Virus record (IMG/VR): IMGVR_UViG_3300006750_000048
Coordinates: 1-30,632 of that record
Length of the DNA stretch: 30,632 nt
From: a virus
Reading direction: 5' to 3' (one strand)
Shown: in pieces, positions 23,587 to 29,273 of the stretch
How the letters are laid out: each line of letters begins with the position of its first letter
Position numbering within the stretch: position 1 is the stretch's first letter
The notes under the pieces: generated by a model
The model's input: only the letters and a program-made list of their open reading frames with translations
The model's database searches: none
What the model was told of the DNA's origin: nothing
Position numbers and translations under genes: made by a program

Positions 23587-23656
23587 AGTCGAAACCGGAA
23601 CGTCGTGATGATGTGCCGGTCTGTCGTTATTTTGACGGCACTGATGAGACTAAAAT
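23587..23656 (+). ncRNA. Hammerhead ribozyme, type II, copy 1 (divergent)
   Basis: AGTC-GAAA at 23587-23594; helix III 23594-23620 (ACCGG/CCGGT, then ACGTC/GATGT with one G-U); cleavage triplet GTC ending at C23621; helix I 23622-23640 (TGTCGT/ACGGCA); core CTGATGA 23641-23647; GACT 23648-23651 pairs with AGTC. Loop I ATTTT (23629-23633) is complementary to AAAAT (23652-23656). All invariant core bases are present. CAAT (23582-23585) and ATTG (23655-23658) offer an alternative extension of helix II. Predicted cut after 23621. Confidence 0.88.
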
Positions 23657-23670
23657 TGGAGAGACATAAA

Positions 23671-23883
23671 ATGAATTTCGACGAATTTAAAACCGCGCTA
23701 GAAACTGCCAAGATCGTTAAGGGTTTTGTTAAATTTTCTGAACACGACGGCTTTTACATCAAGCTAGTTAAATCCGATGTTTTGGAAATGGTAACGCAAC
23801 ACCTTAGCGACGGCATGTTTCCCTATGAAGTAAACATAGACGCGGAATTCAATGAAACGAAGACGCATTTGTATATCAACTAA
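23671..23883 (+). CDS. 70-aa early protein, first gene after ribozyme 1
   Basis: ATG at 23671, with TTGGAGAGACATAAA upstream, so the start lies 49 bases past the predicted cleavage site. The product (MNFDEFKTALETAKIVKGFV ... NETKTHLYIN) is acidic, with a helical first half and strands at the end (FYIKLVKSDVLEMV; EVNIDAEF). It has no membrane segment or known motif. It opens the longest predicted processed RNA (23622-25675), which carries seven genes. Function unknown. Confidence 0.7.
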   Translation: MNFDEFKTALETAKIVKGFVKFSEHDGFYIKLVKSDVLEMVTQHLSDGMFPYEVNIDAEFNETKTHLYIN

Positions 23884-23889
23884 GACACG

Positions 23890-23908
23890 ACACACACACA
23901 CACACACA
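23890..23908. repeat. AC dinucleotide repeat upstream of a small gene
   Basis: An uninterrupted run of about 9.5 AC units sits between the stop of the 70-aa gene and the GGAGAA ribosome site of the next. Such runs mutate by slippage. Here changes would alter the spacer or leader and not the coding frame if translation starts at 23921. Confidence 0.9.
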
Positions 23909-23920
23909 TGGAGAAATGAC

Positions 23921-24088
23921 ATGAATTCAATGCAGATAGTAGCGTGGCGATTAATGTCTGAAGAAGACTACGACAGGGAATATTTTAACTGGTCTTATCT
24001 TGATAAAGATAAAACTGATGCCATTGACAATGACATCCTTTTTGACAAATTTCGCAACGACATAAACATAGAAATGAGGGAGAAATAA
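23921..24088 (+). CDS. 55-aa acidic early protein
   Basis: The ATG at 23921 is chosen because GGAGAAATGAC lies just upstream; an extension to 23852 would read through the AC repeat as alternating His-Thr and overlap the previous gene. The product (MNSMQIVAWRLMSEEDYDRE ... DINIEMREK) is acidic and Asp-rich (YLDKDKTDAIDNDILFD), possibly a protein-binding or DNA-mimic type, but it is too short to judge. Its stop shares a base with the next start (TAATG). Function unknown. Confidence 0.65.
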   Translation: MNSMQIVAWRLMSEEDYDREYFNWSYLDKDKTDAIDNDILFDKFRNDINIEMREK

Positions 24089-24306
24089 TGACAACAAAAC
24101 AACATCAATTAGCAATGCGTTTAAAAGCCCATGCCTTAGCAAATTACGAAGATGGATGGGATACATTTGTCGAATGCTGCACTGATGAAGACTATCTAGA
24201 ATTCGTAGGTGACAAGACAACATGGGAGGCAACATTCAACCTTGCCAAGACTGTCAACGAAGTAATCGCTGATCGACGCGCCGACGCTAAACATTACATC
24301 GATTAA
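24088..24306 (+). CDS. 72-aa early protein
   Basis: ATG at 24088 overlaps the preceding TAA (TAATG), with GAGGGAGAA upstream. The product (MTTKQHQLAMRLKAHALANY ... EVIADRRADAKHYID) is predicted to be mostly helical, with DGWDTFVECCTDEDYLEFVG in the middle. The 'l...a....y.dGwd.ivE' form resembles small phage proteins seen in early regions, but I cannot name a family. It is followed by a 70-base gap with a strong hairpin. Function unknown. Confidence 0.7.
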   Translation: MTTKQHQLAMRLKAHALANYEDGWDTFVECCTDEDYLEFVGDKTTWEATFNLAKTVNEVIADRRADAKHYID

Positions 24307-24310
24307 ATTT

Positions 24311-24349
24311 CATCGAGTATGCACATTGGCAACAGTGTGCATCTCGATG
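24311..24349 (+). other. 14-bp intergenic hairpin, non-hammerhead
   Basis: CATCGAG-T-ATGCACA (24311-24325) pairs with TGTGCAT-CTCGATG (24336-24349): 14 pairs with one bulged T and a 10-base loop. A competing hairpin, GATGC (24346-24350) with GCATC (24357-24361), shares the last bases of the main stem and ends next to the GAAGGAG ribosome site. There is no U run, so it is not a typical terminator. It may be an RNase III-type or regulatory structure in the longest ribozyme-free stretch. Confidence 0.7.
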
Positions 24350-24376
24350 CAATTTCGCATCGAAGGAGATATGACA

Positions 24377-24640
24377 ATGTACCAATACGCAATTATCGAG
24401 ATGATCGGATCAATACCGCACCTTGTCACTACTTCAGAACGCGACTGCGATTCTGATGCGCGGCAAGATTTTGAAGAGTACGTTCGCGACATAGCCCTCG
24501 ATATCACGTCCTGCTACATGGAACGTGGCGATGGCACGTATGGCAATGTAGTTGCCTATGCGCACTTCACACGCAACGTCGGCACTGTTAAGTTTGCTGG
24601 CAAAACGGTGGCTAAATTTTATTTAGACAGCATAAGCTGA
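24377..24640 (+). CDS. 87-aa early protein
   Basis: I use the ATG at 24377, 11 bases after GAAGGAG in the recurrent leader GGAGATATGACA-ATG; an ATG at 24371 is in another frame and too near the SD, and the frame extension to 24326 lies in the hairpin. The product (MYQYAIIEMIGSIPHLVTTS ... VGTVKFAGKTVAKFYLDSIS) has a central helix (ARQDFEEYVRDIALDITSCY) and beta segments on either side, suggesting a small alpha/beta fold. No catalytic motif seen. Function unknown. Confidence 0.7.
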   Translation: MYQYAIIEMIGSIPHLVTTSERDCDSDARQDFEEYVRDIALDITSCYMERGDGTYGNVVAYAHFTRNVGTVKFAGKTVAKFYLDSIS

Positions 24641-24653
24641 AGGGGATACGACC

Positions 24654-24929
24654 ATGACACGCGACGACTTTATAAAAGCATTAGCCGACGGCCACACGCA
24701 TTACAACGACAGCCATATATTAGTACGCACCCGTAGCGGTGCCGAATACTTGGTACACGAAGACCAGTTAGACGGTTTCGAGGATGGAAAATACGACCAC
24801 GTTTTCGGCACACGCAACAATGGCCGGATTCACATGAAAGGCCGCCGCAGGGTAGACACACGCGACCAACTGCGGTCATTTAAGTTAGGAGCCGTTACAT
24901 TGGTGAAACCATCATCAAAGGAGAAATGA
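24654..24929 (+). CDS. 91-aa basic early protein
   Basis: ATG at 24654 after GAAGGGGATACGACC. The product (MTRDDFIKALADGHTHYNDS ... LRSFKLGAVTLVKPSSKEK) has strand-like SHILVRTRSGAEYLVHEDQL and a basic patch (HMKGRRRVDTRDQL), giving a small beta-rich protein that might bind nucleic acid. Its stop lies two bases before the ATG of the next gene at 24932, an in-operon coupling. Family not recognised. Confidence 0.68.
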   Translation: MTRDDFIKALADGHTHYNDSHILVRTRSGAEYLVHEDQLDGFEDGKYDHVFGTRNNGRIHMKGRRRVDTRDQLRSFKLGAVTLVKPSSKEK

Positions 24930-24931
24930 CA

Positions 24932-25270
24932 ATGGAATTATTTAAACCGCATCCAGAATCACATCCTGCCGCCGTTAAGGTTGGACGCATCAACGGGCGC
25001 AACTGGTATAACGTGCCGGTGCATATTCGTCACAACAACAGCAAACATTGCTGCACGGTTGCCGACTACTGGGTCATCACAACCGCACATTCGGCTGCCG
25101 ACGCAGCAAACTTCGTTCGTGATCAGGTCATCGATATTCCTGAAACCGAAATTACTGCTGTCGGTGCTAAAGGTGGCAAGGTAGAACGCTACATCGGATG
25201 GTACTCATCCATCGCAAATTCTGTACACGGATCACGCGATCCACAACTAAAACTCGCACTGGAGAATTGA
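24932..25270 (+). CDS. 112-aa early protein
   Basis: I choose the ATG at 24932 (MELFKPHPESHPAAVKVGRI) because it stands in the same place as the starts of other genes with the GGAGAnATGACA-ATG leader; the ATG at 24926 is in frame but only three bases from GGAG. The product has strands (GRNWYNVPVHIRHNNSKHCC), a helix (HSAADAANFVRDQVID) and a polar C-terminus. The HCC and nearby His are not a recognised metal site. It ends two bases before the next gene. Function unknown. Confidence 0.7.
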   Translation: MELFKPHPESHPAAVKVGRINGRNWYNVPVHIRHNNSKHCCTVADYWVITTAHSAADAANFVRDQVIDIPETEITAVGAKGGKVERYIGWYSSIANSVHGSRDPQLKLALEN

Positions 25271-25271
25271 A

Positions 25272-25640
25272 ATGAAAAATGCTGTTAGACATACACCCAA
25301 TACAAAGGGGCGCACTGGCAAGCGCAATGCATGGTCGGAGCAGGAATGCATCGTCGTGATCATGGCGTATATGGAGTTGCTGAAAGTGCAACGTGAAGAG
25401 GGTGAAATACCTCACGGCATGAAAGCACGATTGCGTAAAAAAGCCTTGCCGCAACTGAACAACCGTTCAGCCGGTTCTTACGAGGCTAAGATGCAGAATG
25501 TTTCGACATTCAGGCATGAGTACGGGTTAGAAATTGTGCAAGGGTACAAAGCCTTACCGGGCGCACAAAACCTGCTCGGTCAATTGCTCGTCAACTACGA
25601 CGACGAGTTCGCAGCGGTAGCTGAATTCTCCGACGGGTAA
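25272..25640 (+). CDS. Stand-alone domain resembling restriction-enzyme N-terminal module
   Basis: 122 aa, ATG at 25272 after GGAGAATTGAA. The protein shows AWSEQECIVVIMAYMELLKV (a W-x-x-x-E opening helix), a basic linker (ARLRKKALPQLNNRS), then RSAGSYEAKMQNVS and LEIVQGYKALPGAQNLLGQL. This fits a domain I know at the N-terminus of HNH and McrBC-like nucleases, with the pattern 'W..eE....l..Y..m...e..g.......r.l...l..RS.gsiE.K..NiS......g.....GYkp..n.Q..L'. The nuclease part is absent. The gene may be a phage decoy or a DNA-binding protein related to those enzymes. Its stop abuts ribozyme 2 directly. Match is by eye and memory. Confidence 0.6.
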   Translation: MKNAVRHTPNTKGRTGKRNAWSEQECIVVIMAYMELLKVQREEGEIPHGMKARLRKKALPQLNNRSAGSYEAKMQNVSTFRHEYGLEIVQGYKALPGAQNLLGQLLVNYDDEFAAVAEFSDG

Positions 25641-25712
25641 AGTCGAAACCGGAACGTCGTGATGACGTACCGGTCTGCCGGGGATTATCTCCCGACACTG
25701 ATGAGACAGATA
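25641..25712 (+). ncRNA. Hammerhead ribozyme, type II, copy 2
   Basis: AGTC-GAAA 25641-25648, starting on the base after a TAA stop. Helix III 25648-25674: ACCGG/CCGGT and ACGTC/GACGT with an A-A mismatch between and GTGAT loop. Cleavage triplet GTC ends at C25675. Helix I 25676-25697 (TG, CGGGG / TCCCG, CA). Core CTGATGA 25698-25704; GAC 25705-25707 pairs with GTC. Loop I TATCT (25686-25690) is complementary to AGATA (25708-25712). SD AGGAGA follows. Confidence 0.93.
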
Positions 25713-25728
25713 TCTCAGGAGACATGAA

Positions 25729-26295
25729 ATGAGACTTGAATTGAAAAACGTCAAGCACTTTGCTGAACTGTCACGAGACGGTAACGCATTTAGTGCAACA
25801 CTCTATGCATCCGGCAAACGTATATGCAAAGTCAGCAACGATGGCAACGGTGGGTGCGACATGCATGAACCGTTGCAGAAAGAAAAATTGTCGCTGATGC
25901 GCAAACGTCTGCAACCTGTACTGGACTACATCGCGACACTCCCGCCGCACGTCAGTGACGCATACAAAAATGATGACGGTAGTCCGTTGACATACGATCA
26001 GGACATCGACTCTGTCGTCAGTGAACTGTTTACCGACACAATGATAATGCGTGACGCAAGGCGAAACTTGAACAGGTACGTGATGGGTTTCGATACGAAG
26101 AGTAAGCAACTGTACACGTGGTCTTTGACACATCGTGGTGAGACAGTTCTAGCATCGAAGGTAAACGCGGCAGCACTGTCTGATCACATGGGTAAGATCG
26201 GTATGAAAAACCCTGACGTGATCTTGCTGAATCAGTTGCCGGAATCAGAGATTATCGGTTACGTCAAACAGGCACACGCAGCAAACTTCACCTAA
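25729..26295 (+). CDS. 188-aa conserved-type phage protein
   Basis: ATG at 25729 after CAGGAGACATGAA, 53 bases past the predicted cut of ribozyme 2. The start (LELKNVKHFAELSRDGNAFS, then ATLYASGKRICKVSNDGNGG) fits a phage family I recall: 'l.nvkh..f.SeEt..F.a.lyvdGk..a.vsN.G.GG.d', an N-terminal beta module followed by helices. The middle helix region is LSLMRKRLQPVLDYIATLPP and the end YVKQAHAANFT. No catalytic residues are known for this family. Its stop TAA overlaps the first base of ribozyme 3. A regulatory or host-takeover role is only a guess from its place. Confidence 0.75.
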   Translation: MRLELKNVKHFAELSRDGNAFSATLYASGKRICKVSNDGNGGCDMHEPLQKEKLSLMRKRLQPVLDYIATLPPHVSDAYKNDDGSPLTYDQDIDSVVSELFTDTMIMRDARRNLNRYVMGFDTKSKQLYTWSLTHRGETVLASKVNAAALSDHMGKIGMKNPDVILLNQLPESEIIGYVKQAHAANFT

Positions 26296-26374
26296 GTCGA
26301 AACGGGGAAACCTGGCAAACGCCAGGTTTACCCGTCTGACCGGGGATAGTCACCCGGCACTGATGAGACAGACT
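26295..26374 (+). ncRNA. Hammerhead ribozyme, type II, copy 3
   Basis: AGTC-GAAA 26295-26302; the first A is also the last base of the TAA stop. Helix III 26302-26335: ACGGG/CCCGT, a G-A mismatch, then AAACCTGG/CCAGGTTT. Cleavage triplet GTC ends at C26336. Helix I 26337-26359 (TG, CCGGG / CCCGG, CA; one unpaired A). Core CTGATGA 26360-26366; GAC 26367-26369. Loop I AGTC (26348-26351) is complementary to GACT (26371-26374). Confidence 0.93.
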
Positions 26375-26397
26375 CTCGATTGATTGGAGATATGACA

Positions 26398-26607
26398 ATG
26401 TACAAAATAGTCAGATCGTATAAAAAAGATTGGCGCAAACTGCGCACCATTAAAACCGGGCTAACGCTAGAACAAGCACAAGCACATTGCAGTGATCCAG
26501 AAACTAGTTCGACAACCTGCACGGGTGCTGTTGGCAAAGCGTGTACCCGCAGACACGGTGATTGGTTCGACAGTTATACTTCTATGGACAAAGTTAAACG
26601 CGCATAG
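26398..26607 (+). CDS. 69-aa phage protein (KIVRSYKKDW opening)
   Basis: ATG at 26398 in the leader TTGGAGATATGACA-ATG. The product begins MYKIVRSYKKDWRKLRTIKT and continues GLTLEQAQAHCSDPETSSTT, a small-protein pattern I have seen in many unrelated tailed phages ('r.iktGlTleEAqaHC.dpetSssT'), here followed by CTRRHGDWFDSYTSMDKV. Cys and His residues could bind a metal, but no standard site is present. The stop TAG overlaps the ribozyme 4 AGTC. The first ~13 codons resemble the 30277 gene start. Function unknown. Confidence 0.78.
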   Translation: MYKIVRSYKKDWRKLRTIKTGLTLEQAQAHCSDPETSSTTCTGAVGKACTRRHGDWFDSYTSMDKVKRA

Positions 26608-26679
26608 TCGAAACAGGTCACGAGGTTTCTCGTGACCTGTCTGATCGGGGATAGTCTCCCGACACTGATGAGACAGACT
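26606..26679 (+). ncRNA. Hammerhead ribozyme, type II, copy 4
   Basis: AGTC-GAAA 26606-26613; the TAG stop (26605-26607) overlaps it. Helix III 26613-26640 is a perfect 12-bp stem (ACAGGTCACGAG/CTCGTGACCTGT) with a GTTT loop. Cleavage triplet GTC ends at C26641. Helix I 26642-26664 (TG, CGGGG/TCCCG, CA). Core CTGATGA 26665-26671; GAC 26672-26674. Loop I AGTCT (26653-26657) is complementary to AGACT (26675-26679), five pairs. Confidence 0.94.
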
Positions 26680-26695
26680 TCTCAGGAGATATGAT

Positions 26696-26935
26696 ATGAG
26701 CAGCAACATAGAAATGAACAAACTGCAACATGAAAACGAAGAGTTACGTGTCAGCGCGAACCGGGTCGAACATGCGAACCTTATTCTACGGGGGCGTGTC
26801 GTTGATTTAGAACGCCGATTACGCCACGCAGAACAGAGACTAAAAAAGATTGAAGCAGGACGATTGCGCCGCGAACGAGAAGTGCGACTACCTGTTACGC
26901 ATCGCATAGCATTGAAGAGCCACGGAAAGAGTTAA
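26696..26935 (+). CDS. 79-aa coiled-coil protein
   Basis: ATG at 26696 in leader CAGGAGATATGAT-ATG. The product is almost entirely one charged helix: MNKLQHENEELRVSANRVEH, then GRVVDLERRLRHAEQRLKKI and a basic tail (EAGRLRREREVRLPVTHRI). Leu/Ile/Val recur at heptad spacing between residues about 9 and 55, indicating a parallel dimeric or oligomeric coiled coil. It could dimerise and bind nucleic acid through its basic end. The stop is eight bases before ribozyme 5. Family not recognised. Confidence 0.72.
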   Translation: MSSNIEMNKLQHENEELRVSANRVEHANLILRGRVVDLERRLRHAEQRLKKIEAGRLRREREVRLPVTHRIALKSHGKS

Positions 26936-26943
26936 ACGCGCAT

Positions 26944-27017
26944 AGTCGAAACAGGTCACGAGGTTTGTCGTGACCTGTCTGACCGGGGATAGTCACCCGG
27001 CACTGATGAGACAGACT
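26944..27017 (+). ncRNA. Hammerhead ribozyme, type II, copy 5
   Basis: AGTC-GAAA 26944-26951. Helix III 26951-26978 (ACAGGTCACGA/TCGTGACCTGT) with loop GGTTTG. Cleavage triplet GTC ends at C26979. Helix I 26980-27002 (TG, CCGGG/CCCGG, CA). Core CTGATGA 27003-27009; GAC 27010-27012. Loop I AGTC (26991-26994) is complementary to GACT (27014-27017). The upstream 10-base ACGCGCATAG is shared with copies 4 and 6. Confidence 0.94.
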
Positions 27018-27042
27018 CTCGATTGATTGGAGATATGACAAT

Positions 27043-27258
27043 ATGGACAACCTGCTCAAAATTAAACAGCGTACAGTTTATGGTCAGACGTGGTACTACC
27101 CGGCATGTGATAAGTCACAAGCGTTAGCTAGGATATCTGGGGAAGGCACATTAACCGTTGCTGCATTAAACATCATCAAAAACGATCTTAAGTTCAATAT
27201 TGAGATTACCCGTGACTACACGGTAGATCCATCATACCTGCATGTAAAACGCGCATAG
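27043..27258 (+). CDS. 71-aa early protein
   Basis: ATG at 27043 in leader TTGGAGATATGACAAT-ATG; the short gap places it 63 bases past the predicted cut. The product (MDNLLKIKQRTVYGQTWYYP ... VDPSYLHVKRA) has strand-rich KIKQRTVYGQTWYYPACDKS, then a helix (TLTVAALNIIKNDLKFNIEI). The opening is similar to small phage proteins with a 'k.k.rt.yG...yyP.c..s..la.i.g..Tlt' pattern, which I cannot name. It ends HVKRA with TAG inside ribozyme 6, the same ending (KVKRA) as the 26398 gene. Confidence 0.72.
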   Translation: MDNLLKIKQRTVYGQTWYYPACDKSQALARISGEGTLTVAALNIIKNDLKFNIEITRDYTVDPSYLHVKRA

Positions 27259-27330
27259 TCGAAACAGGTCACGAGGTTTGTCGTGACCTGTCTGATCGGG
27301 GATTATCTCCCGACACTGATGAGACAGATA
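27257..27330 (+). ncRNA. Hammerhead ribozyme, type II, copy 6
   Basis: AGTC-GAAA 27257-27264; the TAG stop (27256-27258) overlaps it. Helix III 27264-27291 is the same as in copy 5. Cleavage triplet GTC ends at C27292. Helix I 27293-27315 (TG, CGGGG/TCCCG, CA). Core CTGATGA 27316-27322; GAC 27323-27325. Loop I TATCT (27304-27308) is complementary to AGATA (27326-27330). It combines the helix III type of copy 5 with the helix I type of copies 2 and 7. Confidence 0.94.
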
Positions 27331-27349
27331 TCTCAACTGGAGTAATGAC

Positions 27350-27715
27350 ATGACAGAAAAGGAACCGACCATCACTTTGTATAAAAATGATGGGTCTGAA
27401 GTCGAGTTACCGACGATGTACGAAATGTGCGGTAATTGTCACGGCAAAGGATCACACGTTAATCGTGCTATCGATGGCAACGGCATCACATCATCCGAGA
27501 TGGATGAAATTCTGCACGACGACCCTGAGTTTCTCGACAACTACATGAGTGGCGTGTACGACGTACCGTGCGATGAGTGTCACGGTAAGCGTGTCGTGCC
27601 AGTCGTGGATCGGTCACGTGTCTCTGACGAGGAGTGGCAGGAATATCAGGAGCAGTGTGAGATCGAGGCAGCCTGTGATGCTGAGATGGAAGCTGAACGC
27701 AGGATGGGGTGCTGA
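27350..27715 (+). CDS. Zinc-knuckle protein with DnaJ-like CxxCHGK motifs
   Basis: 121 aa, ATG at 27350 after ACTGGAGTAATGAC. Two motifs of the DnaJ central-domain type are present: CGNCHGKG (residues 27-34, Cys27 and Cys30) and CDECHGKR (residues 74-81, Cys74 and Cys77). The four cysteines could bind one zinc. Between and after are acidic helical segments (SSEMDEILHDDPEFLDNYMS; EEWQEYQEQCEIEAACDAEM). Proteins with such paired knuckles are frequent in phage early regions and are of unknown function; a chaperone-adaptor or nucleic-acid role is possible. The next gene starts one base after its stop. Confidence 0.78.
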   Translation: MTEKEPTITLYKNDGSEVELPTMYEMCGNCHGKGSHVNRAIDGNGITSSEMDEILHDDPEFLDNYMSGVYDVPCDECHGKRVVPVVDRSRVSDEEWQEYQEQCEIEAACDAEMEAERRMGC

Positions 27716-27716
27716 C

Positions 27717-27920
27717 ATGATCGAACCTGACTTTAAAGTACAGATCGACATATCTATCAGCGTACTTCACGCTAAAACTCAAAACGCCAGGGAATGGGTA
27801 CATGACCACATTCCTGATGACGCGCAGACATGGTGCGGCGGTATTGTCATTGAACCTCGTTTCCTTGATAACGTCATCGAGGGCATCCAGCAGTCAGGCA
27901 TGACAGTGGAGGCATTTTGA
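27717..27920 (+). CDS. 67-aa early protein
   Basis: ATG at 27717, one base after the zinc-knuckle gene stop and with a GGATGGGG purine run upstream. The product (MIEPDFKVQIDISISVLHAK ... IEGIQQSGMTVEAF) is alternating strands and helices (VLHAKTQNAREWVHDHIPDD; GGIVIEPRFLDNVIEGIQQS), a compact alpha/beta domain. Its stop shares a base with the next ATG (TGATG). No motif recognised; the longer frame from 27549 is inside the zinc-knuckle gene and is not used. Confidence 0.7.
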   Translation: MIEPDFKVQIDISISVLHAKTQNAREWVHDHIPDDAQTWCGGIVIEPRFLDNVIEGIQQSGMTVEAF

Positions 27921-28102
27921 TGACACGTCGTGATCAGATACCAGTAGTTGGTGACTACGTCGAATGCGCTGATGAGTTCAAACAGAACGTCACGCATACC
28001 GGCACTGTCGAAGACATCCTGTCAACGCAGTTTATTTATGTCGATCACATGGGTGTGCAACGTTTCTCTTTCTTTCGCAACTGGTGGAGGTTGATCAAGT
28101 AG
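27920..28102 (+). CDS. 60-aa SH3-like small protein
   Basis: ATG at 27920 (TGATG junction) with GGAGG eight bases upstream; a TTG one codon earlier is not needed. The product (MTRRDQIPVVGDYVECADEF ... VQRFSFFRNWWRLIK) has the pattern of a small beta-barrel: a GDYVEC turn, HTGTVEDI, IYVDHMGVQRF, as in short SH3-like phage proteins. The C-terminus FFRNWWRLIK is basic and aromatic. Its TAG stop overlaps ribozyme 7. Function unknown. Confidence 0.68.
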   Translation: MTRRDQIPVVGDYVECADEFKQNVTHTGTVEDILSTQFIYVDHMGVQRFSFFRNWWRLIK

Positions 28103-28174
28103 TCGAAACCAGTACGTGCGTTTTGTGCGTACTGGTCTGCCGGGGATTATCTCCCGACACTGATGAGACAGATA
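28101..28174 (+). ncRNA. Hammerhead ribozyme, type II, copy 7
   Basis: AGTC-GAAA 28101-28108; the TAG stop (28100-28102) overlaps it. Helix III 28108-28136 has a stem of its own sequence (ACCAGTACG/CGTACTGGT) with a different loop. Cleavage triplet GTC ends at C28137. Helix I 28138-28159 (TG, CGGGG/TCCCG, CA). Core CTGATGA 28160-28166; GAC 28167-28169. Loop I TATCT (28148-28152) is complementary to AGATA (28170-28174). The unique but still paired helix III is strong evidence for conserved structure. Confidence 0.94.
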
Positions 28175-28190
28175 TCTCAGGAGACATGAA

Positions 28191-28502
28191 ATGTTTGAGA
28201 AATTAAATCAAGACATCACACTCGGTTGTTTTGTGCATACTAAAAAGCACAATTTATCCGGGCGCGTCATTGGATTCCAATTTGGGTCACCACAATACCC
28301 GGAGTGGTTGGATATTCAGGAACCTCCATTGACTGATGAAGAACGTGACGAACTCGTGCTGGTCAACATACTGGTCAACAGTGGCGGCGCGATAATCGTA
28401 CCTGACAGTGACTGTGAACTTATCGAACCTATCGAGGGATTCACGCATCTTGATAACAAGTTCTACTTTGGTGCGGAGGATGCATACAATGTCAAAAGCT
28501 AA
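28191..28502 (+). CDS. 103-aa acidic early protein
   Basis: ATG at 28191 in leader CAGGAGACATGAA-ATG. The product (MFEKLNQDITLGCFVHTKKH, then NLSGRVIGFQFGSPQYPEWL) has a small-barrel opening like the 60-aa protein just upstream, then an acidic region (IQEPPLTDEERDELVLVNIL; PDSDCELIEPIEGF). It overlaps the next gene by 14 bases. A protein-binding or DNA-mimic type is possible, but no family is recognised. Confidence 0.7.
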   Translation: MFEKLNQDITLGCFVHTKKHNLSGRVIGFQFGSPQYPEWLDIQEPPLTDEERDELVLVNILVNSGGAIIVPDSDCELIEPIEGFTHLDNKFYFGAEDAYNVKS

Positions 28503-29208
28503 AGATAAAGACAGATCGACAGTCGGATATACACTGTTCGACATTCCATGGAATGCTGATGGCAAGGCATTCGTTAAAACCATTCGTAACTTTATAAACC
28601 GGGATCGATTCACTGTCCGGGTGCGCGGTAATGGCGCACGTGCAGCAGTCGCACGGTTGGAAAACCTGCACCCTCGATCTTACGATCAAGACTTGCCACT
28701 CGATAAAGCAGAAACAGTACGTGTCTATTTTGAAGACAAGCATCACAGGAAGATGACTGAGAACCGGAGGGCAGCGAAAGAACAGGAAGGATGCTACATG
28801 AGAGATGTTCTGAGAAACCTGTACGACATTCTCGGCATCGACTGTGATCAGTCTACCTCCAACACTGTCGCACTGGCAGAGGGTCTGAGATCGCCGCTAC
28901 AGGCACTTTTGTCAGTCGGCACGGTTCCATTCGGCACAGTCGATGAGGATCGTTACGGTGATCAGGGTCGAGGACCTGACGCTGATGACTTCACTGATGA
29001 CCTGATCAGTCGCATCTCGGATCTGGAACAACACGAGAAAGAATTGTTACGTGAACTGGATCAGGAGAAAGAGCGCACGATCCGGTACGCATCTAATTAC
29101 CATGATGCACGACGAGACTGCGCGATCCTGCGTGAGAATCTGCGTCAGATTCCAAGTCGCGAACCGGTCACGTTTACCATTGCTGGTCGAACCATCACTG
29201 TCACCTGA
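28489..29208 (+). CDS. 239-aa protein with C-terminal coiled coil
   Basis: ATG at 28489 with GGAGG upstream, inside the end of the preceding gene; the frame extension to 28408 is in that gene and not used. The N-terminal part (GYTLFDIPWNADGKAFVKTI, NFINRDRFTVRVRGNGARAA) is basic and alpha/beta. The middle is helical (MRDVLRNLYDILGIDCDQST). Residues about 170-225 are a coiled coil (LISRISDLEQHEKELLRELD). A RDCAILRENLRQI segment near the end recurs, in variant form, in the 30277 gene. No known function; a DNA- or RNA-binding regulator would fit the charge. Confidence 0.72.
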   Translation: MSKAKDKDRSTVGYTLFDIPWNADGKAFVKTIRNFINRDRFTVRVRGNGARAAVARLENLHPRSYDQDLPLDKAETVRVYFEDKHHRKMTENRRAAKEQEGCYMRDVLRNLYDILGIDCDQSTSNTVALAEGLRSPLQALLSVGTVPFGTVDEDRYGDQGRGPDADDFTDDLISRISDLEQHEKELLRELDQEKERTIRYASNYHDARRDCAILRENLRQIPSREPVTFTIAGRTITVT

Positions 29209-29252
29209 CGGTGAATTGCAGATTACCAGGGAAATTTGAAAGGATGTACAGT

Positions 29253-29273
29253 ATGAACCTGAAAGGGTTGTAA
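29253..29273 (+). CDS. Possible 6-codon leader peptide abutting ribozyme 8
   Basis: An AAAGGATGTACAGT-ATG leader opens MNLKGL and stops with a TAA whose next base begins the AGTC of ribozyme 8. An ATG at 29244 is also in frame (nine codons). The stop is in exactly the position that real gene stops take before ribozymes 2, 4, 6 and 7. It may be a micropeptide, the relic of a lost gene, or chance. Confidence 0.3.
   Translation: MNLKGL

Noticed and set aside
27969-27975. CTGATGA followed by GTTC...GAAC in the 60-aa gene
   Set aside because: It looks like core plus helix II, but GTC and not GAAA follows, and no cleavage hairpin is present. It is ordinary coding sequence.
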